DNA from: SVFI01 sp045643145
GTDB lineage: Bacteria > Bacillota > Clostridia > Lachnospirales > Lachnospiraceae
Direction: 5' to 3'
Length of the DNA: 11,086 nt
Assembly: GCA_045643145.1 (NCBI GenBank)
Contig: JAZUKG010000083.1
Coordinates: 1-11,086 of the forward strand
Shown: positions 1 through 5,768 of the stretch, piece after piece
Layout of the letters: each line of letters opens with the position of its first letter
How positions within the stretch are numbered: the first letter of the stretch is position 1
Translations under genes and position numbers: made by a program
Notes under the pieces: model-generated
What the model was told of the DNA's origin: nothing
Database searches by the model: none
Seen by the model: the letters and a program-made list of their open reading frames with translations, nothing else

Positions 1-431
1 TGATCTGTTGGATCATTTTCGTGAAGCGAGATAAAGAATAAACCAAAGGCTCTGAAGGTATCAAATAAAATCTGAGTGCATTGTCCGTAGAACGGCTCTG
101 TCTTTCGGAGTATTTTGTTGTCATCGCTGGCAGCCGCTTTGATGCAATATGGAATTTCCAATATGTATCCCTGGGGTATATGTTCTCTGACCTTCAAGGT
201 CTGCATGGAAGGTACCATGGCATCTACTTTTAAGAGTCTTCTAATCATAAATACTTCTTCGGTTTCGATCAGTTTATCACTGTCGGAAAGATAAACTGCA
301 AATTTCATTAATTCATAATGAAAATTCTCCTGTATTTTGTGGTTGATGGAGCCAAGGGTTGCTTTTTGATCCAGATACTGACACACTCTGTCACAAAGCT
401 GCATTCTTTTTTCGAAAGATGTAACGTTCAT
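1..431 (-). CDS. TerB-like small protein, 3' end missing (cut by left edge)
   Basis: An open frame on the minus strand runs without a stop from an ATG at 431-429 to the window edge, giving at least 143 residues (starts MNVTSFEKRMQLCDRV). A good ribosome binding site (AGAGGG, six bases before the ATG) supports this start. The segment around residues 38-95 reads FAVYLSDSDKLIETEEVFMI and then an IPYCIKAA stretch. This resembles the acidic helix pattern (D-x-x-I-x-x-x-E) of TerB-like proteins, which are small, mostly helical, soluble and of unclear function, and which are common in Lachnospiraceae. No signal peptide or membrane segment is visible. The gene is transcribed divergently from topA. 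A Fur-like palindrome lies about 100 bases upstream of its start. The existence of the gene is well supported; the family is a by-eye resemblance only and the function is unknown. Confidence 0.7.
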   Translation of the reverse strand, partial: MNVTSFEKRMQLCDRVCQYLDQKATLGSINHKIQENFHYELMKFAVYLSDSDKLIETEEVFMIRRLLKVDAMVPSMQTLKVREHIPQGYILEIPYCIKAAASDDNKILRKTEPFYGQCTQILFDTFRAFGLFFISLHENDPTD

Positions 432-529
432 AAAAATCCCTCTTTATTCGTTATTGTTTCATGAGAAATATGACATAGATACACATTAATAAAGTACAAT
501 CCACATCACTTCTTGGTATTTATAATATT

Positions 530-544
530 CGATAATGATTACCT
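530..544. promoter_or_regulatory. Possible Fur/PerR-family operator
   Basis: CGATAATGATTACCT matches 11 of 14 defined positions of the 7-1-7 Fur palindrome TGATAATnATTATCA. It lies about 100 bases upstream of the minus-strand gene start and about 85 bases upstream of the topA -35 element, so if real it would more plausibly act on the minus-strand gene. AT-rich sequence gives such matches by chance, so this is tentative. Confidence 0.25.
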
Positions 545-628
545 CGTCAATGCAGAGATAATGCGTAAAATCAAAGCAAAAATCGCACCATTTCAAGAAT
601 AAGAATCTAACATTTCACATAAAATCTC

Positions 629-657
629 TTTACAAACCAGAAAATATAGTATATTGT
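629..657 (+). promoter_or_regulatory. Candidate sigma-A promoter of topA
   Basis: TTTACA (629-634, five of six consensus bases) is followed after 17 bases by TATTGT (652-657, four of six). Transcription would begin near 664, leaving a leader of about 75 bases before the topA start at 740. Confidence 0.5.
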
Positions 658-739
658 CAAAAACGATATTGTGCATTAGGCACAGTATTTTGGCCTGAAT
701 ACGGCAAAAAAGAAATGTTGATAAATGGGGATTATCAAA

Positions 740-2815
740 ATGGCAAAGTATTTAGTTATTGTGGAATCACCGGCAAAGGTGAAGACAATTAAAAAATTTT
801 TGGGTTCAAATTATGAGGTTTTGGCTTCGCAGGGACATGTCAGAGACCTGCCAAAAAGTCAGATGGGAATTGATGTAACAAACGATTTTGAACCTAAATA
901 TATTACCATTCGTGGTAAGGGTGATATTTTATCTGCTCTTCGAAAGGCAGTAAAAAAAGCGGACAAGATTTATCTCGCAACTGACCCTGACCGTGAGGGA
1001 GAGGCAATTGCATGGCATTTATATGAAGGACTTAAGCTTCAGGATAAAAAGGTGTATCGTATTGCATTCAACGAAATTACGAAAAATGCAGTAAAAGAGT
1101 CCTTGAAAAATGCCAGAGAAATCAATATGGATCTCGTAGATGCACAGCAGGCCAGACGTGTGCTTGACCGTTTGGTGGGATATCAGATTTCACCACTTCT
1201 TTGGGCAAAGATTAAAAGAGGTCTTTCAGCAGGACGTGTGCAATCCGTTGCGCTTCGTATCATTTGTGACAGAGAGGCCGAAATTGATGCTTTTATTCCG
1301 GAAGAATATTGGTCACTGGATGCCAATGTGCTGCCAAAGGGAGAAAAGAAACCTCTCGTAGCACATTTTTATGGAAAAGAAGAGAAAAAGACTGAAATCT
1401 CATCCAAGGAACAGGTGGATCAGATTCAAAAGGATTTAAAGGGCGCTAAATTTGTGGTTAGCGATGTAAAGAAGGGTGAGAGAGTGAAGAAGGCACCACT
1501 TCCGTTTACGACATCCACTATGCAGCAGGAAGCCAGCCAGCTTCTTGGCTTTTCTACTCAGAAAACAATGCGTCTCGCACAGCAGCTGTATGAAGGCGTG
1601 GAAATCAAGAAAAATGAGACAGTAGCGCTGATTACTTATCTTCGTACCGATTCGACTCGTGTATCAGAAGAAGCAGAAGTAGCCAGCCTGTCATTTATTA
1701 CAGAAAATTACGGACCGGAGTTTGCCGGTCAGCCGCAGAATAAAGATGATAAGGGTAAAAAGATTCAGGATGCGCATGAAGCTATTCGTCCTACTGATGT
1801 GAATCGTTTGCCGTCCGATTTAAAGGATGTAATCGGTAGAGACTTGTATCGTCTGTATCAGCTCATTTGGAAGCGTTTTGTGGCCAGCAGAATGGCCTCA
1901 GCGGTATATGAAACAGTATCTGTCAAGATTGATGCGGCGGATTATCGTTTTACTACATCGGCCAGCAAGTTGTCATTCCCTGGTTTTATGACTGTATTGA
2001 GCCAAAAGGATGATGAAAAGAGCGAAGGCAATATGATGCTCGGTAGTTTGGAAAAAGGTGCTGAACTTCAATTTGAAGGCTTTGATCCAAAGCAGCATTT
2101 TACACAGCCACCGGCTCATTATACAGAAGCCAGTCTGATTCGTAGTCTGGAAGAACAGGGAATCGGTAGACCAAGTACCTATGCTCCGACTATCACTACG
2201 ATTTTAGCCAGACGTTATGTGATTAAAGAAGCAAAGAATTTATATGTAACAGAACTGGGAGAAGCAGTAAACAAGATGATGATGGATGCTTTCCCTAGCA
2301 TTGTGAATGTTCATTTTACTGCAAATCTGGAATCCCTTCTTGACTCAGTAGAAGATGGCGGAATTGATTGGAAGATTGTAATTCGTAACTTCTATCCGGA
2401 TTTGGAAGAAGCGGTAAAGAATGCAGAAAAAGAACTTGAATCAGTAAAGATTGCAGATGAGGTATCGGATGAAGTCTGTGAAGACTGTGGCCGTCAGATG
2501 GTAATTAAGTACGGTCCTCATGGAAAATTCCTGGCTTGCCCGGGATTCCCGGAATGTAGAAACACCAAACCGTATTTGGAAAAGATTGGTGTGGATTGTC
2601 CGAAGTGCGGAAAGGCAGTTGTAATTCGCAAGACGAAAAAAGGACGTAAGTACTTTGGCTGCGAAAATGTACCGGCCTGTGACTTTATGGTATGGCAGAA
2701 ACCGAGCGGAAAGGTGTGTCCTGATTGTGGTAATGCATTGGTACAAAAGGGCAATAAGCTGGTTTGCGCAACCACTGAATGTGGTTACAAGGAAGATATG
2801 CCGCAGGCAAACTAA
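740..2815 (+). CDS. topA: DNA topoisomerase I (type IA)
   Basis: Relaxes negatively supercoiled DNA by cutting one strand through a 5'-phosphotyrosine link and passing the other strand. The 691-residue product is close to the usual Bacillus size. It starts with the TOPRIM domain: VIVESPAK with Glu9, then DPDREGEAIAWH with acidic metal-binding Asp82, Asp84 and Glu86. The catalytic tyrosine is Tyr300 in TYLRTDST. The C-terminus (about 580-685) carries three CxxC...C(4-5)C zinc modules, the first beginning at Cys580 and Cys583. I chose ATG 740 over the in-frame ATG at 725 because the protein then begins MAKYLVIVESPAK, as in the family, and GGGGA at 727-731 is well placed as its ribosome binding site, whereas 725 has none. 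The gene is monocistronic here, with its own promoter and a strong terminator just downstream. Identification is secure. Confidence 0.98.
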   Translation: MAKYLVIVESPAKVKTIKKFLGSNYEVLASQGHVRDLPKSQMGIDVTNDFEPKYITIRGKGDILSALRKAVKKADKIYLATDPDREGEAIAWHLYEGLKLQDKKVYRIAFNEITKNAVKESLKNAREINMDLVDAQQARRVLDRLVGYQISPLLWAKIKRGLSAGRVQSVALRIICDREAEIDAFIPEEYWSLDANVLPKGEKKPLVAHFYGKEEKKTEISSKEQVDQIQKDLKGAKFVVSDVKKGERVKKAPLPFTTSTMQQEASQLLGFSTQKTMRLAQQLYEGVEIKKNETVALITYLRTDSTRVSEEAEVASLSFITENYGPEFAGQPQNKDDKGKKIQDAHEAIRPTDVNRLPSDLKDVIGRDLYRLYQLIWKRFVASRMASAVYETVSVKIDAADYRFTTSASKLSFPGFMTVLSQKDDEKSEGNMMLGSLEKGAELQFEGFDPKQHFTQPPAHYTEASLIRSLEEQGIGRPSTYAPTITTILARRYVIKEAKNLYVTELGEAVNKMMMDAFPSIVNVHFTANLESLLDSVEDGGIDWKIVIRNFYPDLEEAVKNAEKELESVKIADEVSDEVCEDCGRQMVIKYGPHGKFLACPGFPECRNTKPYLEKIGVDCPKCGKAVVIRKTKKGRKYFGCENVPACDFMVWQKPSGKVCPDCGNALVQKGNKLVCATTECGYKEDMPQAN

Positions 2816-2844
2816 ATATGAAATATAATAATACGAAATGAAAT

Positions 2845-2893
2845 GTTCTCAGAAATATTGGTGACAAAACCGATATCTCTGGGAACTTTTTTT
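2845..2893 (+). terminator. Rho-independent terminator of topA
   Basis: Arms 2845-2861 and 2870-2886 form a 17-position stem with a single A-C mismatch and two G-T pairs, closed by an 8-base loop, and are followed at once by seven T (2887-2893). It begins 30 bases after the topA stop codon. Confidence 0.92.
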
Positions 2894-3084
2894 CTTGTCT
2901 CGATTGCTAGTAATTCTTACATATGTCTCGATGAAGTCGAGACAGCCCACCGGCTTTGAGGTATCAAGAGAATTACGAAGTAATTCTTTCATATGTCCCG
3001 ATTTTCAATCGGGACAGCCCACCGATTGTCACGATTGCCAGCAATCGTGGCCATGCAGAGGTATCAAGAGAATTACAAAGTTAT
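2894..3084. repeat. Composite palindromic repeat, copy A
   Basis: A mosaic of short hairpins fills the space between the topA terminator and the codY promoter region. Hairpins in order: 2925-2943 (arms GTCTCGA/TCGAGAC), 2969-2987 (AGAATTAC/GTAATTCT, 3-base loop), 2995-3015 (GTCCCGATT/AATCGGGAC, 3-base loop), 3030-3049 (CACGATTG/CAATCGTG, 4-base loop) and a decayed AGAATTAC...GTTATG at 3069-3085. The units are tandem: a GTCYCGA hairpin followed by AGCCCACCG, then GGTATCAAGA leading into the GAATTAC hairpin. The second unit carries an extra inserted hairpin. Positions 3007-3084 match 4223-4300 with only four differences, and 2910-2931 matches 4296-4317 exactly. No protein coding is likely. The family and origin are not known to me. 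Confidence 0.85.
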
Positions 3085-3088
3085 GCAA

Positions 3089-3103
3089 AATTGACAGAAA
3101 ATT
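3089..3103. promoter_or_regulatory. CodY box (probable autoregulatory site)
   Basis: AATTGACAGAAAATT matches 13 of 15 positions of the established CodY-binding consensus AATTTTCWGAAAATT. It sits about 140 bases upstream of the codY start and overlaps the TTGACA of a possible upstream promoter (3091-3120), a position that fits repression by CodY of its own gene. Binding is inferred from the match only. Confidence 0.6.
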
Positions 3104-3120
3104 GCAAATAAAACAATAAA
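3091..3120 (+). promoter_or_regulatory. Possible distal codY promoter
   Basis: A perfect -35 TTGACA (3091-3096) is followed after 18 bases by AATAAA (3115-3120, four of six -10 bases). The weak -10 makes it less convincing than the proximal promoter. Its -35 lies inside the CodY box. Confidence 0.35.
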
Positions 3121-3145
3121 TTGAGTAGAAAATGACGGCAATTGC

Positions 3146-3174
3146 TTGTAAAAAAAGGTCCCTGGTGGTAATAT
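3146..3174 (+). promoter_or_regulatory. Likely main sigma-A promoter of codY
   Basis: TTGTAA (3146-3151) and TAATAT (3169-3174) are spaced by 17 bases, and a TG one base before the -10 (3166-3167) makes it an extended -10 promoter. Transcription would start near 3181, giving a leader of about 60 bases. Confidence 0.55.
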
Positions 3175-3196
3175 ATATCTATATTTGTAGCATTAT

Positions 3197-3219
3197 GGCG
3201 ATTTGTCATCAAAATCGCC
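3197..3219 (+). other. Leader hairpin before the codY ribosome binding site
   Basis: GGCGATTT (3197-3204) and AAATCGCC (3212-3219) form a perfect 8-bp stem with a 7-base loop. It ends five bases before the AGAAGGG ribosome binding site (3225-3231). No T-tract follows, so it is not a terminator; it may stabilise the mRNA or tune translation. Confidence 0.5.
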
Positions 3220-3241
3220 TCAAAAGAAGGGTATAAGAAAA

Positions 3242-4024
3242 ATGAGCAGTGTACAGTTATTAGATAAAACCCGTAAGATTGGGAAATTACTTCATAATAA
3301 CAATTCCAGCAAGGTGGTATTTAACGATATTTGCAATGTGTTAAAGGAAGTGTTGCAGAGTAACGTGCTGGTTATCAGTAAAAAAGGAAAGATTTTAGGA
3401 ATCAGCAAATCAAGCAGTATTACCTCACCAAAGGAAATATCGGATTGCAAGGTTGGAACCTTTGTTGATAGTACATTAAATGAGCGATTTTTAAGTGTAT
3501 TATCGACCAAGGAAAATGTGAATCCTCAAACACTCGGTTTTGAAGGTGAGGATACCAAGGGCTACAGCGCTCTGATTTGTCCGATTGAAATTGCAGGGGA
3601 AAGACTTGGTACTTTGTTTATTTATAAAAAGACACTGCAGTATGAAATTGATGATATTATTCTTTGCGAGTATGGCAGTACAGTAGTGAGTCTGGAAATG
3701 CTTCGCTCAGTGAATGAAGAGAGTGCAGAAGAAAAACGTAAACAGGCTGTGGTGAAATCAGCGCTCAGTACCCTGTCGCAGTCAGAAACAGAAGCTATCG
3801 TACATATTTTTGATGAACTGAATGGTATGGAGGGCATTTTAGTAGCGAGTAAAATTGCAGACCGTATTGGTATTACCAGATCGGTGATTGTAAATGCGCT
3901 TCGTAAATTTGAAAGTGCAGGAGTCATCGAATCTCGTTCTTCCGGAATGAAAGGAACTTATATCAAGGTCGTAAATGAGCTGATTTATGATGAGTTAGAG
4001 GAACTGAGAGCTCAGATTATGTAA
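3242..4024 (+). CDS. codY: GTP-sensing global transcriptional repressor CodY
   Basis: CodY is a cytoplasmic repressor that in Firmicutes senses branched-chain amino acids and GTP and controls nutrient uptake, amino acid synthesis, virulence and motility genes. The 260-residue product matches the usual length of about 259. The N-terminal GAF-type sensory domain spans about 1-155 (VISKKGKILG, GERLGTLFI). The C-terminal winged helix-turn-helix lies near 202-221 (ASKIADRIGITRSVIVNALR) and is followed by ESAGVIESRSSGMKGTYIKV, a signature nearly identical to that of Bacillus CodY. The start at ATG 3242 gives the family N-terminus MSSVQLLDKTRKI and has AGAAGGG 10 bases upstream. A TTG at 3203 is in frame but lies at a leader hairpin and lacks a ribosome binding site. 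The ligand-pocket segment (about 52-105) diverges from Bacillus CodY. A CodY box upstream suggests autoregulation. Confidence 0.97.
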   Translation: MSSVQLLDKTRKIGKLLHNNNSSKVVFNDICNVLKEVLQSNVLVISKKGKILGISKSSSITSPKEISDCKVGTFVDSTLNERFLSVLSTKENVNPQTLGFEGEDTKGYSALICPIEIAGERLGTLFIYKKTLQYEIDDIILCEYGSTVVSLEMLRSVNEESAEEKRKQAVVKSALSTLSQSETEAIVHIFDELNGMEGILVASKIADRIGITRSVIVNALRKFESAGVIESRSSGMKGTYIKVVNELIYDELEELRAQIM

Positions 4025-4094
4025 CTAATGAAGACAGAAGTGGTATTTTATTTCTAATTTATTATGTAAACTGAAATTTTTGTAGATTTATGTA

Positions 4095-4121
4095 TAAATG
4101 AATGGATAAAGATACCGATAT
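4095..4121 (+). promoter_or_regulatory. Sigma-D (sigma-28/FliA)-like promoter
   Basis: TAAA (4095-4098), 15 bases, then ACCGATAT (4114-4121) differs by one base from the Gram-positive flagellar sigma consensus TAAA-N15-GCCGATAT. It reads toward flgB, but a strong terminator begins only 40 bases downstream, so its product would be a short RNA. It could be a chance match. Confidence 0.45.
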
Positions 4122-4127
4122 ATAGAT

Positions 4128-4207
4128 TAGAACAATAGTATATATTGGAATGGATTGTATGACAGACAAACGGACTTGCCATAGGGATAGTTCGGTTGTC
4201 TGTTTTT
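4128..4207 (+). ncRNA. Candidate terminated small RNA between codY and flgB
   Basis: A transcript starting about seven bases after the sigma-D-like -10 would run to the terminator T-tract, giving an RNA of about 80 nt with a 5' single-stranded A/U-rich half and a 3' terminator hairpin. No known RNA family is recognised. The same terminator would also end codY mRNA, so the region may simply be the codY 3' untranslated region. Boundaries are inferred. Confidence 0.3.
4162..4207 (+). terminator. Rho-independent terminator downstream of codY
   Basis: Arms 4162-4176 (ACAGACAAACGGACT) and 4189-4203 (AGTTCGGTTGTCTGT) form a 15-position stem with one A-G mismatch and one G-T pair, around a 12-base loop, and run into five T (4203-4207). 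It isolates codY from the flagellar operon. Confidence 0.85.
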
Positions 4208-4335
4208 CTTGTCCCGACTTTTAATCGGGACAGCCCGCCGATTGTCACGATTGCCAGCAATCGTGGCCATGCAGAGGCATCAAGAGAATTACGAAGTAAT
4301 TCTTACATATGTCTCGACTCTGTCGAGACATGAGT
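4208..4335. repeat. Composite palindromic repeat, copy B
   Basis: A second copy of the mosaic begins directly after the codY terminator T-tract. Hairpins in order: 4211-4231 (GTCCCGA/TCGGGAC), 4246-4265 (CACGATTG/CAATCGTG), 4285-4303 (AGAATTAC/GTAATTCT) and 4311-4329 (GTCTCGAC/GTCGAGAC). It equals the second unit of copy A followed by the first hairpin of a further unit. It ends about 70 bases before the flgB -35 element. Palindromic arms that differ between copies keep their pairing (GTCCCGA versus GTCTCGA, each with a matching partner arm), which points to selection on, or copying of, the folded form. Confidence 0.85.
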
Positions 4336-4400
4336 AACCAAGATATAGTACAAATATCCCAAAAATTCCACAATATAAGGCACTTTTTTACAAGAAAACC

Positions 4401-4428
4401 TTGTGTTTTCGCCTATTTATCGTATAAT
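4401..4428 (+). promoter_or_regulatory. Candidate sigma-A promoter of the flgB operon
   Basis: A perfect -10 TATAAT (4423-4428) is preceded after 16 bases by a weak -35 TTGTGT (4401-4406). Transcription would begin near 4435, right at the AAGGTGG that serves the leader ORF. No sigma-28 consensus is seen directly before flgB, which fits an early-class flagellar operon. Confidence 0.6.
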
Positions 4429-4447
4429 GGAATAAGGTGGGCATACT

Positions 4448-4498
4448 ATGTCTGAAACCGGCTTTGCTTGGCTTCAAGAGAGAAAGGGAACGATATGA
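4448..4498 (+). CDS. Putative 16-residue leader peptide upstream of flgB
   Basis: ATG 4448 opens a 16-codon frame (MSETGFAWLQERKGTI) with AAGGTGG (4434-4440) seven bases upstream, close to an ideal ribosome binding site. Its stop TGA (4496-4498) overlaps the flgB start in an ATGA arrangement, the usual sign of translational coupling. The peptide has no run of one amino acid that would suggest an attenuator and no membrane segment. Because the predicted transcription start lies at about 4435, the ribosome binding site would be at the very 5' end of the mRNA. Whether it is translated cannot be told from sequence alone. Confidence 0.4.
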   Translation: MSETGFAWLQERKGTI

Positions 4499-4884
4499 TA
4501 AACAGCAATGTATATGATTATATCAATGTAATAGACAGGGCAGCCGATGCTGCTTGGATGCGTGAAGAGGCGATTGCTCATAATATTGCCAATGTCAGCA
4601 CGCCGGGATATAAAAGACAGGATGTGTCTTTTGAAGAAATATTAAAGCGTGAACTCAGAGATTCGAGATACAATTCCGTAGACGCCAAGGTATCGAACTT
4701 GAAGCTGGAGCGTCTCAAGGGAAGGCAGTATACAGATCATGCAGATTTTTCTTATCGCATGGACGGTAATAATGTGGATATTGACACAGAAAATACATAT
4801 CTGGCAGCAACACAGATCAAGTATAACGGACTGATTACCAGTGTGAACCAGGAATTTGCCAGACTCAATATGGTTATGAAGTAA
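4495..4884 (+). CDS. flgB: Flagellar proximal rod protein FlgB
   Basis: FlgB is one of the proximal rod subunits that join the MS ring to the distal rod; it is exported through the flagellar type III apparatus and has no cleaved signal. The 129-residue product equals the usual length. The rod-protein signature NIANVSTPGYKR lies at 30-41, in the N-terminal helical region shared by rod, hook and filament-cap proteins, and the C-terminal helix ends QEFARLNMVMK. I chose ATG 4495, which has GAAAGGGAA at 4482-4490; an in-frame TTG at 4468 has no ribosome binding site and would add residues absent from the family. First structural gene of the flagellar operon, with flgC 48 bases downstream. Its start codon overlaps the stop of a short leader ORF. 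Confidence 0.95.
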   Translation: MINSNVYDYINVIDRAADAAWMREEAIAHNIANVSTPGYKRQDVSFEEILKRELRDSRYNSVDAKVSNLKLERLKGRQYTDHADFSYRMDGNNVDIDTENTYLAATQIKYNGLITSVNQEFARLNMVMK

Positions 4885-4932
4885 TATAGATAATGACAGA
4901 TGATGACAGAAAGATAGGAAAGGGTGACGATT

Positions 4933-5382
4933 ATGAGTTTATTTGGATCCTTTGATGTAACAGCATCCGGCTTGACTGCTCAGAGATATCGTATGGATGT
5001 GATTGCAGAAAATATTGCAAACGTAGATACTACCAGAACAGAAGACGGTTCGCCTTATAAGAGAAAAACAGTTGTATTCGAGGAAAAAGGAAACGGTGCA
5101 AACTTTTCAAGCTTTTTATCCAGAGCGACAGGCACATACAGAGGAAAGGGTGTACGTGTAGTAGGAACCTTTGAAGACAACAGAAATGATATGAAGATGG
5201 TCTATGACCCGGCTCATCCGGATGCCGATGAAAACGGTTATGTTTCTTATCCAAATGTGGATGTAGTAACTGAAATGACCAACATGATTGATGCCAGTAG
5301 AGCGTATGAAGCCAATGCAACAGCATTCCAGGCCAGCAAATCAATGGCAGTAAAAGGACTTGAAATGGGCAATGGCTCATAA
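4933..5382 (+). CDS. flgC: Flagellar proximal rod protein FlgC
   Basis: FlgC is a proximal rod subunit assembled next to FlgB, FlgF and FliE after export through the flagellar type III system. The product has 149 residues, within the family range. The N-terminal region has the rod signature as AENIANVDTTRTEDGSPYKRK (split here by the FlgC-typical insertion after NVDTT), and the C-terminal conserved helix reads VTEMTNMIDASRAYEANATA. ATG 4933 is preceded by AGGAAAGGG and starts MSLFGSFDVTASGLTAQR as in homologues; an in-frame GTG nine bases upstream falls within the ribosome binding region and is unlikely to be used. It lies 48 bases after flgB and 24 before fliE, in the standard flgB-flgC-fliE order. 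Confidence 0.95.
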   Translation: MSLFGSFDVTASGLTAQRYRMDVIAENIANVDTTRTEDGSPYKRKTVVFEEKGNGANFSSFLSRATGTYRGKGVRVVGTFEDNRNDMKMVYDPAHPDADENGYVSYPNVDVVTEMTNMIDASRAYEANATAFQASKSMAVKGLEMGNGS

Positions 5383-5406
5383 ACACAAAAAGAAAGAAGG
5401 TAAAAG

Positions 5407-5742
5407 ATGGACATCCATTCTTTATATAATATTTCAAGCGGACCAATCCGCGAGGCATATGAGGCAAACAGACAGGCCGGACAAAGCAAGGAAGTATTTA
5501 CTGACAAGAATACAAATGCTTTTGCAGGATTTTTAAATTCGGCCATTGACAGCATCAACAATACAAATGCGTATATTTCTGATGCAGAGAATGAAGAACT
5601 GAAACTGGCTTTGGGTGAGACAGATAATACTCATGATTTAACCATAGCGCTTCAGAAGGCTTCTACTGCACTTCAGTATACAGTAGCGATTCGAGACAAG
5701 TTCCTCGAATCCTACAGAACCATTATGAACATGCAAATTTAA
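5407..5742 (+). CDS. fliE: Flagellar hook-basal body protein FliE
   Basis: FliE is the small adaptor between the MS ring (FliF) and the rod, and is needed early for export of other rod proteins. The 111-residue product fits the usual 100-110. The conserved C-terminal half is clear: NTHDLTIALQKASTALQYTV followed by AIRDKFLESYRTIMNMQI. The N-terminal third is variable, as is normal for FliE. The start has AAGAAGG six bases upstream. It lies between flgC and fliF with gaps of 24 and 26 bases, as expected for an operon. Confidence 0.93.
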   Translation: MDIHSLYNISSGPIREAYEANRQAGQSKEVFTDKNTNAFAGFLNSAIDSINNTNAYISDAENEELKLALGETDNTHDLTIALQKASTALQYTVAIRDKFLESYRTIMNMQI

Positions 5743-5768
5743 CAGAACTGTAAAGGCAGGATGGAACA

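Larger units (their letters stand above)
432..739. other. Divergent intergenic region
   Basis: This AT-rich stretch separates the minus-strand TerB-like gene from topA. It holds a likely sigma-A promoter for topA (629-657) and a Fur-like palindrome (530-544). I found no convincing promoter for the minus-strand gene and no RNA gene or further coding region. Confidence 0.6.

Noticed and set aside
632..646. Possible CodY box in the topA promoter (CCAGAAAAT core)
   Set aside because: Only about 9 of 15 consensus positions match, which is expected by chance in AT-rich sequence.
2870..2876. CCGATAT as a sigma-D -10 element near the topA end
   Set aside because: It forms part of the 3' arm of the topA terminator and has no TAAA at the right distance.
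2894..3084. CRISPR array
   Set aside because: The repeats are nested palindromes of differing type with conserved linkers, not identical repeats separated by unique spacers of constant length.
2895..3119. A 74-codon open frame on the plus strand between topA and codY
   Set aside because: It lies almost wholly within the palindromic repeat mosaic, has no ribosome binding site and its residues follow from the hairpin repeats.
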